This document shows, piece after piece, positions 57,593 to 64,000 of a stretch of 64,000 nt of DNA (positions are counted from its first letter, which is position 1; each line of letters opens with the position of its first letter). Origin of the DNA: Archangium lansingense (GTDB lineage: Bacteria; Myxococcota; Myxococcia; Myxococcales; Myxococcaceae); NCBI RefSeq assembly GCF_026626635.1, contig NZ_JAPNKA010000001.1, positions 13,084,001-13,148,000 on the forward strand. The letters are read 5' to 3'. The notes beneath the pieces were generated by a model that was not told the origin of the DNA, searched no databases, and saw only the letters and a program-made list of their open reading frames with translations. The position numbers and the translations under genes are program-made.

Positions 57593-58084
57593 ATGCGCAA
57601 CACGATGAGGACCCTCGCCACGCTGGCGTCCCTGGCGCTCATCCCCACTGCCCTGGCTGGCAACGGCGTCATGGCGCCGCACCCCGGCACCGTGACGGCC
57701 ACCACGTACAACACGGACGGCTCGTTCCATGGCGCGGTGGACATCTCCAGCGGCCGCTGCGGCTACTGGGGCGTCCAGACCGCGTTCGTCGGCTCTCTCT
57801 TCTGGAACGTGACCATCAACAGCACCGCGACCAACTGCGCAGCCCCCACCGGGAACGTGGCGGTGCACAACTTCGCGGACGGCAGGTCCTACCGCATCGT
57901 CGACTTCCTCAAGACCCCCGCCTCGGTCGACAAGACGTGTGACCGCTGCACGATCGGCGACGAGGGCCTCCGCACCCACGTCCAGTACAACAAGAACGGC
58001 ACCAAGGACACCTCCTGGTACTCGGGCGTCACCACCAAGGGTGAGGCCATCTCCGCCGGAGAGATGATCGGCGTCATCAACTAG
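57593..58084 (+). CDS. Secreted M23/LytM-like protein a (HxH motif incomplete)
   Basis: A 163-residue exported protein with signal peptide (MRNTMRTLATLASLALIPTA, cleavage near ALA-G). The fold markers of M23 endopeptidases are visible: PHPGTVTATTY, FHGAVDIS with the His-x3-Asp zinc pair, and a Cys pair in KTCDRCTIGDEG. The second motif, HxH in active enzymes, reads RTH here, so the first His is lost while the zinc-ligand His remains. This suggests a non-catalytic binding or activating protein of the EnvC/NlpD kind. GAAGGG precedes the start; the shared upstream element lies 38 bases before. Confidence 0.7.
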   Translation: MRNTMRTLATLASLALIPTALAGNGVMAPHPGTVTATTYNTDGSFHGAVDISSGRCGYWGVQTAFVGSLFWNVTINSTATNCAAPTGNVAVHNFADGRSYRIVDFLKTPASVDKTCDRCTIGDEGLRTHVQYNKNGTKDTSWYSGVTTKGEAISAGEMIGVIN

Positions 58085-58108
58085 CGCGCCGCCCGGCTCC
58101 CCCGCAGA

Positions 58109-58215
58109 TGGACCTCCAGGAGTGGGGCCTGCTCCTGGGGAAGCAGCAGCGTTGCAGCAGGCTCCAGGACGTTTCCCCCACGCGAGCCGGACACCTGGCT
58201 CGAGAGGCATTCCCC
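58109..58215 (+). pseudogene. Duplicated 3'-end remnant of the helical-repeat gene (copy of 61115-61225)
   Basis: Positions 58109-58171 read TGGACCTCCAGGAGTGG... and align with 61115-61176, the last codons of the second repeat gene (LDLQEWNLILREKQRLQQVP). The following spacer, including GGCTCGAGAGG before the next ATG, also matches. Its reading frame lacks the upstream part, so this is a truncated copy carried along when the block was duplicated. Confidence 0.75.
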
Positions 58216-58740
58216 ATGCGTAACACGATGAAGATGACCCTGGCGGCGCTGGCTTCCCTGGCGCTCGTCCCCGCGGCGGTGACCGCGCACACCGTCAAGG
58301 CGCCCTTCCCGGGCACCATCACCGCCACCACCTACTACCCGAGCGGCGGGTACCACGGTGCCATCGACGTCTCCAGCGGCCGCTGCAACTACTGGGGCGC
58401 CGAGACGGCCGTGGTGGGCTCCGTCCACTGGAACGTGACCATCAACACCACCGGCGTCGTCTGCAACGGCAACGGCTACGAGAACGCCAACATGGCGGTG
58501 CACACCTGGGCGGACGGCTGGAAGTTCCACCAGAAGCACTTCATCAAGACCAGCGACTCGTATGACCGCACGTGCGACCGCTGCCAGGTGGGCAACGAGG
58601 GCGGCACCGGCCAGGCCACCGGCCCCCACGCCCACCTCATGCAGGAGAAGAGCGGCACCAAGGACACCTCCTGGTACTCGGGCTACACCGTCCAGGGCGA
58701 GGCCGTGGACCGCTCCGAGACCCTCGGCGTCCTCGACTGA
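58216..58740 (+). CDS. Secreted M23/LytM-like protein b (motifs complete)
   Basis: A 174-residue exported protein with signal peptide (MRNTMKMTLAALASLALVPA, cleavage near VTA-H). Zinc motif YHGAIDVS gives His and Asp, and GPHAHLM supplies the complete HxH. Other family-wide features are NYWGAETAVVGSVHWNVTI, DRTCDRCQVGNEG and SGTKDTSWYSGY. It is therefore the likely active peptidoglycan (or related peptide) endopeptidase of the group, together with copy c. Copies b and c share high identity at DNA level. Confidence 0.75.
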   Translation: MRNTMKMTLAALASLALVPAAVTAHTVKAPFPGTITATTYYPSGGYHGAIDVSSGRCNYWGAETAVVGSVHWNVTINTTGVVCNGNGYENANMAVHTWADGWKFHQKHFIKTSDSYDRTCDRCQVGNEGGTGQATGPHAHLMQEKSGTKDTSWYSGYTVQGEAVDRSETLGVLD

Positions 58741-58873
58741 GCCGCCGCCGCTGAACCGCGCCCCGCGCGCACCGAGGCCCTTCGTGAGGACGCCCTCCTC
58801 ACGCGGGGCCTCTGTCTTTCCGGGCACTTACGGGCTGAGTCTGAATCTCCGGGACACCTAAATTCCCTAGATA

Positions 58874-58920
58874 TTCCCGGTTTTATTCATTTTTTGGGAT
58901 GGCGATAAAAACGGGCCCTC
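58874..58920 (+). promoter_or_regulatory. Shared upstream element, copy B
   Basis: TTCCCGGTTTTATTCATTTT, then TTGGGATGGC, an A-rich stretch and ACGGGCCCTC, ending 34 bases before the ATG of the first helical-repeat gene. It matches copy A (57506-57554) in order and spacing. The surrounding 214-base gap holds no gene. Confidence 0.65.
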
Positions 58921-58954
58921 TACGAAGAGGAACCCCTAGATCGGGCCAACAGCC

Positions 58955-60172
58955 ATGACACCAGCATCCCCGTCTCCCACCTCTACCTCCCCGTCAGGCA
59001 CCTCGAGCTGGCGCAAGCCGCTGCTGGTGGCTGGGACCGGCCTCGCCGCCCTGCTGGCCGGAGTGGCGCTGATCGGCCGCGGCGGGAGTGCGGAGCGCCC
59101 GGCTGAGGCAGAACCCGCCGTCGCGCAAACCCAGGCGACACAGGCCAAGCCGCAGAAGAAGGGTCCCCCCGGCCCGGCCGCGCCCCTGGCCCCGGGCGAG
59201 GAGGCCAAGGCCCCGCGCTTCACCTCCACCGTCTGCTGGCAGGACCTGGAGCGCTTCAACGACGGGGTGAGCATCCACAACTTCCGCGAGTGGGCCGAGC
59301 CCCTGTTGAACTCGCGGGATGGGCTCGTCCGGGACTTCCTGAAGGACCGCCTCACGGAGCTCATCGGCAAGAACCCGGCCCATGCGCTCGAGGTGCTGGA
59401 GTGGTCTCGCGACGCCCAGGGCAGGTCCTTCGGCATCTACCTGATGGCGGTGAGGGACTCCGAGGCCGTCCACCAGCCCCAGGTGGCCACGAAGCTCCTG
59501 GACATGGGCCTGGACAACAGCATCGCGGCCGAGCGGCGCGCGGGCGTCCTCTCCGCCCTGGACACGCAGAAGCGGCTGGCGCCGGCAGCGCTCGACAAGC
59601 TGACGAACTTCGCCAACGACCCCGTCGCCGGCGAGGCGGGCTGGGCCGCGGCCCGCACCATCGCGCGCGTCATGAAGCGCGAGTTCAAGCAGAACGCCAA
59701 CATCGGCTCCTACATGGACAAGCTGCTCTCCATCGGCGCCCAGTCGCCCGACGAGCAGATCCGCTACCTGGGGCAGATGATGCCCATGCACGCCGCGCCC
59801 CTGCTCAGCCCGGAGGAGACCGAGCGCTTCGCGAAGATCCTCGTCGGCGAGGGCAACGAGGACGGCCGGGACGCGGCGGCCCACAACCTCTCTCTGTCCA
59901 CGGACAAGGGGAGGGTGTTGGACCTGTTCGCCAAGACCTTCGAGACCGAGCAGTCGCTGTGCGTGAAGTGGGCCCTCTTCCGCTTCTCCGCGCGCACCGC
60001 CGGCAAGCGCGCCCTGCCCGTCATGGCGAACATGGCCGCCATGGATCCGCGCTTCCAGGGCATCTACCAGGACTTCGAGCGCATCTACGCGAGCGGCACC
60101 CTGGACTTCGTGCGGCTCTTCACCAGCCTGCCCAACCAGGATCCCTTCAACTGCCTCGACCGCCACGAATGA
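58955..60172 (+). CDS. Membrane-anchored alpha-helical (HEAT-like) repeat protein
   Basis: A 405-residue protein with a short Pro/Ser/Thr-rich N-terminus, one membrane helix (PLLVAGTGLAALLAGVALIG) and a ~45-residue disordered linker. The rest is a solenoid of paired helices (VATKLLDMGLDNSIAAERRA, VLSALDTQKRLAPAALDKLT, AGWAAARTIARVMKREF, RDAAAHNLSLSTDKGRVLDL) typical of HEAT-like repeats, facing the periplasm. It shares a local motif (DTQK...A-L-D-K) with the next gene product, so the two are distant relatives. It starts the transcript that continues into the second repeat gene 14 bases later. Confidence 0.65.
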   Translation: MTPASPSPTSTSPSGTSSWRKPLLVAGTGLAALLAGVALIGRGGSAERPAEAEPAVAQTQATQAKPQKKGPPGPAAPLAPGEEAKAPRFTSTVCWQDLERFNDGVSIHNFREWAEPLLNSRDGLVRDFLKDRLTELIGKNPAHALEVLEWSRDAQGRSFGIYLMAVRDSEAVHQPQVATKLLDMGLDNSIAAERRAGVLSALDTQKRLAPAALDKLTNFANDPVAGEAGWAAARTIARVMKREFKQNANIGSYMDKLLSIGAQSPDEQIRYLGQMMPMHAAPLLSPEETERFAKILVGEGNEDGRDAAAHNLSLSTDKGRVLDLFAKTFETEQSLCVKWALFRFSARTAGKRALPVMANMAAMDPRFQGIYQDFERIYASGTLDFVRLFTSLPNQDPFNCLDRHE

Positions 60173-60186
60173 GCGAGGGAACTCCC

Positions 60187-61176
60187 ATGACACGCACCAC
60201 TTCCTTCCGCACCGGCGCCCTCCTGCTCGCGCTCACGCTCTGCCCGCTACTGCCTGGCACGGCCGCCGCCCAGGTCGCCCCCGGCCCCGAGCTCCAGGCT
60301 GGGAGCTGCTCGGTCGAGGGCCTGATGGACTCCATCCGCCGCGGGCTCAAGTCGAACTCCGAGTCCTACAAGAAGTACATGCGGACGCTGCTGCGCGAGT
60401 CCGCCGTCACCCTGCCCGACCACGAGCTGCGGGCCGCGTTCGAGCGCGAGACGGATCCGGTCATGTCCGAGCATCTCGCTGCCGCCCTGGTGGCGCGCAC
60501 CGAGCGCGGAGCGGACCCCGAGGCGATCAAGGCCGTGGCGAAACGGGCCATCGAGGAGCGCGACCCGGCCCTGCGCGCCGCCGCCGTCCGCTCCATGCGC
60601 CGCACCAGCGCCCTGGAGAGCACGGACGGTGCGTACGAGAAGCTGGTGCGCGACGCCTCCCCCGAGGTGCGCCAGGAGGCCGCGACGAACATCGTCGAGG
60701 ACATCCAGAACGTCTACGCGGGCTACCACGGCCCGGCCTCGGACGCCGCGGTGTCGGCCGCGGCCGCCTCCACGGATCCAAAGGTGACGGCGAAGATCCT
60801 CGGCAACATGGACACGCAGAAGATCAGCGCCGAGTCGGCCGGCAAGATTCAATCGCTGCTGCGCAACGATGATGCCGAGGTGCGCAGGGCGGCGGCCCTC
60901 GCGCTGGGCGGAGTGCCCGCGGAGCAGATGGCCAGCGCCCGGCAGTCCGTGCTCGCCATGTTCCGCGACGAGCGGGATGCCGGAGTGCGCAAGGCGCTCC
61001 TGCAGAGCTACGCCCAGTTGGGTTTCATTGAAGCGATTCCCGAGCTGCAGCGGCTGCGGAGCACCGACCCCAGCCTGGCGCCGGAGATCGACGTGTGGAT
61101 TCGAGTTCTCAGTCTGGACCTTCAGGAGTGGAACCTGATCCTGAGGGAGAAGCAGCGGCTGCAGCAGGTTCCATAG
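60187..61176 (+). CDS. Exported alpha-helical HEAT-repeat protein
   Basis: A 329-residue protein with signal peptide (FRTGALLLALTLCPLLPGTA, cleavage near AAA-Q) and GAGGGAA before the ATG. The mature part is made of HEAT-type helix pairs with the A-x-x-A-L pattern (AVAKRAIEERDPALRAAAVR, LVRDASPEVRQEAATNIVED, LLRNDDAEVRRAAALALGGV, MFRDERDAGVRKALLQSYAQ). HEAT solenoids bind proteins. Its 3' end was copied to 58109. It lies between a membrane-anchored repeat protein and the third M23-like protein, so it may scaffold them. Confidence 0.75.
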   Translation: MTRTTSFRTGALLLALTLCPLLPGTAAAQVAPGPELQAGSCSVEGLMDSIRRGLKSNSESYKKYMRTLLRESAVTLPDHELRAAFERETDPVMSEHLAAALVARTERGADPEAIKAVAKRAIEERDPALRAAAVRSMRRTSALESTDGAYEKLVRDASPEVRQEAATNIVEDIQNVYAGYHGPASDAAVSAAAASTDPKVTAKILGNMDTQKISAESAGKIQSLLRNDDAEVRRAAALALGGVPAEQMASARQSVLAMFRDERDAGVRKALLQSYAQLGFIEAIPELQRLRSTDPSLAPEIDVWIRVLSLDLQEWNLILREKQRLQQVP

Positions 61177-61225
61177 AAGTCCACCCCCCCCACGAGGGCC
61201 GTGAACCGGCTCGAGAGGAAAAACG

Positions 61226-61753
61226 ATGCGTAACACGATGAAGCTGTCCCTGGCGGCCCTGGCTTCCCTGGCGCTTGTCCCCGCGGCAGTGACCGCGCAC
61301 ACCGTCAAGGCGCCGTACCCCGCCACGGTCACCACCACCACGTACTATTCGAGCGGCTCGTTCCACGGCGCGGTCGACGTCTCCAGCGGCACCTGCGACT
61401 ACTGGGGCGTGGAGACGGGCGTGGTGGGCTCGGTCTACTGGAACGTGACCATCCGCACCACCGCCCACTACTGCAACTCGGGCAACGGCAGCGGCAACCA
61501 GAACGAGGCGGCGCACACCTGGGCGGACGGCTGGGTCTTCAAGATCTGGCACTTCAACAAGACCGCCTCCTCCGTCGACAAGACCTGCGACCGCTGCCAG
61601 GTCGGCGACGAGGGCTCCACCGGTAACTCCACGGGCGCCCACACGCACATGCAGCAGACCAAGAGCGGCACCTACGACACCTCCTGGTACTCCGGCTACA
61701 CCACCAAGGGTGAGGCCGTGGACCGCACCGAGACCCTCGGCGTCCTCGACTGA
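61226..61753 (+). CDS. Secreted M23/LytM-like protein c (motifs complete)
   Basis: A 175-residue exported protein with GAGAGGA before the ATG and the same signal peptide style as copy b. FHGAVDVS gives the His-x3-Asp pair and GAHTHMQ the complete HxH. CDYWGVETGVVGSVYWNVTI, DKTCDRCQVGDEG and SGTYDTSWYSGYTTKGEAVD are shared with its paralogues. Copies b and c differ mainly in the loop around residues 85-105. It follows the HEAT gene by 49 bases. Confidence 0.75.
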   Translation: MRNTMKLSLAALASLALVPAAVTAHTVKAPYPATVTTTTYYSSGSFHGAVDVSSGTCDYWGVETGVVGSVYWNVTIRTTAHYCNSGNGSGNQNEAAHTWADGWVFKIWHFNKTASSVDKTCDRCQVGDEGSTGNSTGAHTHMQQTKSGTYDTSWYSGYTTKGEAVDRTETLGVLD

Positions 61754-61841
61754 GCGAAGCGTCTCGAGTTGAAGCCTGACCTCGGCCAGGGAGCGGATCC
61801 ACCCGGCTCCGCTTCCCGGCCGGTTTCCCGCGGAATTCCCC

Positions 61842-62366
61842 ATGCCACGAACGCTGAAGACCCTGGGCGCGCTCGCCGCGCTGGCCGCACTCGTCCCCGC
61901 CCCCGCTCCCGCCGCTCGCGACGTCGAGGCGCCTCTGGCTGGCACGGTGACGGCCACCACGTACTCCTCGAGCGGCGCGTTCCACGGCGCCGTGGACATC
62001 GACGGCGGCACTTGCGGTACGACCAACGTCACCACGGCAGTGGTTGGCTCGCTGGCGTGGAACGTGGTCATCAACACCCCCAACACCATCTGCTACACGA
62101 ACCTCTCCATCCCGAAGAACGAGGTGCGGCACACCTTCGCCGACGGCTTCACGTTCCGCGTGATGCACTTCAACCCGTCGGCGGCCTCGGTCGACAAGAC
62201 CTGTGACCGATGCAACATCGGCAAGGCCAGCTCGCCCGGCAACCCGGACTCGGACATCCACCTCCAGAGGGACAAGAGCGGCACCAAGGACACCTCCTGG
62301 TACTCGGGCTACACCACCAAGGGCGAGGCCCTGTCCCTGAGCGAGCGCGTCGGCGTCCTCGGCTGA
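61842..62366 (+). CDS. Secreted M23/LytM-like protein d (HxH motif incomplete)
   Basis: A 174-residue exported protein with a shorter, different signal peptide (LKTLGALAALAALVPAPAPA). FHGAVDID keeps the His-x3-Asp pair, but the second motif reads DIH, with the first His replaced by Asp. The rest follows the family (TNVTTAVVGSLAWNVVI, KTCDRCNIGKASSPGN, SGTKDTSWYSGYTTKGEALS). It is the most diverged copy and, with copy a, likely non-catalytic. It is 88 bases after copy c. Confidence 0.7.
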   Translation: MPRTLKTLGALAALAALVPAPAPAARDVEAPLAGTVTATTYSSSGAFHGAVDIDGGTCGTTNVTTAVVGSLAWNVVINTPNTICYTNLSIPKNEVRHTFADGFTFRVMHFNPSAASVDKTCDRCNIGKASSPGNPDSDIHLQRDKSGTKDTSWYSGYTTKGEALSLSERVGVLG

Positions 62367-62519
62367 GCCGCCCGCCCCAGCTCCGCGTGCATGGCCCACC
62401 AGCACGTGCGGGCGGACGAGCCCCGCCCGGAACCCCTGCTTCCCCGCCCCCCCCCAGTGACTGCGGCCGTACGGCCCTCCCCGTTACCCTCTTCCTGAGC
62501 AACACACGGGGGAACAGTC

Positions 62520-62933
62520 ATGAGGGAGTCCAGGGAGCTCCGGGACCTGCACATCCGGCTGTGCGAGGCCTACGCGCGCGGCGATACCGGCTTCATCGAG
62601 CGGCTCTTCTCGCGAGAGGCGGGATCGCTCAACATCGGGACGGATCCACACGAGTGGTGGATGGGCTCGGACCGCATCCTCCAGGCCTGGAAGGCGCAGT
62701 TCCAGGCGCTGGGCGGCAGGGTCCCGCTCGTCGCGGGAGACCCGCAGGCCTGGCAGGAGGGCTCTGTCGGCTGGGTCGCGGACCAACCCAGGCTCCAGAC
62801 ACCAGATGGCGACCTCCCGATGCGGCTCACCTGCGTCTTCCACCAGGAGGAGGGCGAGTGGAGGCTCGTTCAGACCCATGCCTCCCTGGGCGTGGCGAAT
62901 GAGGCCTCGGTGGGAAGCGAGCTGCCGGTGTAG
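62520..62933 (+). CDS. SnoaL-like (NTF2-fold) protein
   Basis: A 137-residue protein with GGGGGAA before the ATG. The sequence fits the SnoaL_3/NTF2-like fold: LCEAYARGDTGFIERLFSRE, WMGSDRILQAWKAQFQ, SVGWVADQPRLQTPDGDLPM, RLTCVFHQEEGEWRLVQTHA and the C-terminal SLGVANEA. This subgroup, with the WWMGSD motif, is common as stand-alone proteins of unknown activity. It lies 23 bases before the lactonase-like gene, likely in one transcript. Confidence 0.8.
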   Translation: MRESRELRDLHIRLCEAYARGDTGFIERLFSREAGSLNIGTDPHEWWMGSDRILQAWKAQFQALGGRVPLVAGDPQAWQEGSVGWVADQPRLQTPDGDLPMRLTCVFHQEEGEWRLVQTHASLGVANEASVGSELPV

Positions 62934-62956
62934 CGGGCAGGGAAGGGAATCCGGTC

Positions 62957-64000
62957 ATGTATGCGATGACGAACGCGGCGGATGGCAATCAGATCCTCAT
63001 CTACACGCAGTCCGGGGACGACATCCCCCGGCTCAATGCGAGAGTCTCCACGGGAGGACGGGGAAGCGGTGGGGAGCTCACCAGCCCGGTGGACGCACTG
63101 GGCTCCCAGGGCTCGCTCCTGTTGAGTGAGGACGGGCGCTGGCTCTTCGCCGTCAACGCGGGCAGCGATGAGGTTTCGAGCCTGGAGGTCACCTCGAGCG
63201 GGCTCGTGCTCCGGGACAAGGTTCCGTCAGGAGGCGAGTTCCCGGTCAGCCTGACGCTTCACGGCAACCTGCTCTACGTCCTCAACTCCGGCGGCGACGG
63301 CAACATCACCGGCTTCACCGTCGGCGAGGCGGGGCGGCTGACCCACCTGAACGGCTCGACGCGCTCGCTGCACGCCGGTGGGACCAATCCGCCCTCGTTC
63401 CTCGTCTCGCCCGCACAGGTGGGGTTCAGCCCGGCCGGCGACAAGCTCCTCGTCACGGTGAAGGGCTCCAATGACATCCATGTCTTCACCATCGGCGTGG
63501 ACGGGCTGCCAGGCGCGCGGCCGGTGACCACGAAGTCCGTGGGCACCCGGCCCTTTAGCTTCTCTTTCGACACACACGGGCACCTGCTCGTCGCCGAGCT
63601 GTTCGGCAGCCACGGCGTCGGCACACCCAACTCGGGCGCTGTCACCTCTTACAAGCTCCGGCCGGATGGGCGGCTGGAAGTGCTCGATGCCTCGGTGGAC
63701 AACGCCCAGACGGCGACGTGCTGGATCGCCGTGGATGGCCAGGGCCGCTATGCGTATGCAACCAACAACGCCAGCGCCACCATCAGCGGCTATCGTATCG
63801 ACGAGGACGGGCATCTGCGCCTGCTGGATGACGGCGGCGTCAGCGCCCGCCTGCCTCCGGGCTCGGCCCCCGTGGACCTCTCCGTCAGCCGCGACGGGCG
63901 CTTCCTCTATACGGTGAACGCTGGCAGGGGCGCGCTCGATGCGTTCCGGATAGACCCGGACTCCGGTCACCTGACGCCCCTCGGCGAGGTGGGCGGCCTG
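62957..64000 (+). CDS. Lactonase-family seven-bladed beta-propeller protein (3' end outside window)
   Basis: The frame from the ATG at 62957 (GGAAGGGAA upstream) stays open for 348 codons to the right edge. It begins MYAMTNAADGNQILIYTQSG and shows repeated propeller blades of the 6-phosphogluconolactonase type (YLL-like family): LLLSEDGRWLFAVNAGSDEV, NLLYVLNSGGDGNITGFTV, AQVGFSPAGDKLLVTVKGSN, GRYAYATNNASATISGYRI and LSVSRDGRFLYTVNAGRGAL. Members hydrolyse lactones or bind ligands; no signal peptide is visible. The C-terminus is missing. Confidence 0.85.
   Translation, partial: MYAMTNAADGNQILIYTQSGDDIPRLNARVSTGGRGSGGELTSPVDALGSQGSLLLSEDGRWLFAVNAGSDEVSSLEVTSSGLVLRDKVPSGGEFPVSLTLHGNLLYVLNSGGDGNITGFTVGEAGRLTHLNGSTRSLHAGGTNPPSFLVSPAQVGFSPAGDKLLVTVKGSNDIHVFTIGVDGLPGARPVTTKSVGTRPFSFSFDTHGHLLVAELFGSHGVGTPNSGAVTSYKLRPDGRLEVLDASVDNAQTATCWIAVDGQGRYAYATNNASATISGYRIDEDGHLRLLDDGGVSARLPPGSAPVDLSVSRDGRFLYTVNAGRGALDAFRIDPDSGHLTPLGEVGGL

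Noticed and set aside
59290..60186. Upstream extension of the HEAT gene by ~300 codons
   Set aside because: This segment is the first helical-repeat gene read in another frame; the ATG at 60187 has a ribosome binding site and starts a signal peptide.

Overview
The window is about 64 kb of very GC-rich, gene-dense bacterial chromosome with frequent GTG/TTG starts, GGAGG-type ribosome binding sites and many large sensory kinases, lipoproteins and repeat proteins. A lipoprotein toxin/double-CXXCG immunity pair of the SitA/SitI type, known from Myxococcus-type bacteria, together with the general gene content points to a fruiting myxobacterium (Myxococcota, Cystobacterineae; an Archangium- or Cystobacter-like genome is my inference). 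No tRNA, rRNA, CRISPR array, transposase or prophage is visible.

Layout. 0-9 kb: cell-envelope genes: a CBS-domain protein cut by the left edge, a 14-repeat RCC1 lipoprotein behind a tetraheme cytochrome c and a small lipoprotein, three secreted proteins of unknown function, and a VWA-dockerin protein. 9.4-11.6 kb: a compact electron-transfer operon (cytochrome b561-like protein, YceI, tandem-Rieske Tat lipoprotein). 12-17 kb: a frame-broken LysM/C39/peptidoglycan-binding/GH19 lysin and the SitA/SitI-like toxin-immunity pair. 17-33 kb: signalling (two large histidine kinases, a MshEN-REC-class III cyclase, a triple UspA protein, a degenerate sigma-54-activator domain), SCO1, a macrodomain protein and small unknown proteins. 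33-48 kb: mixed metabolism (tryptophan 2,3-dioxygenase, acyltransferase/hydrolase/proline dehydrogenase run, glutathione reductase, and a LysR-controlled glutathione-dependent formaldehyde oxidation pair), with two frame-broken or relic genes near 41.2 and 44.2 kb.

48-54.6 kb looks like a conflict island. A 1388-residue protein joins an N-terminal STAND/NACHT-type NTPase, 14 WD40 repeats (two predicted propellers) and a C-terminal SIR2-type NADase with intact Asn and His. It is followed by a DUF4265 gene and sits back to back with a Cys-motif lipoprotein and a small protein whose paralogue lies beside the SitA/SitI pair at 15.4 kb. This is my best candidate for an undescribed (anti-phage or self/non-self) system.

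57.5-62.4 kb is a second unusual locus: four paralogous secreted M23/LytM-like proteins (two lacking the first His of the HxH motif) interleaved with two alpha-helical repeat proteins, two copies of a ~48-bp upstream element, and a duplicated block that carries the broken-off 3' end of the second repeat gene. The window ends inside a lactonase-type beta-propeller gene. A short hairpin repeat (REP-like) occurs six times between genes.
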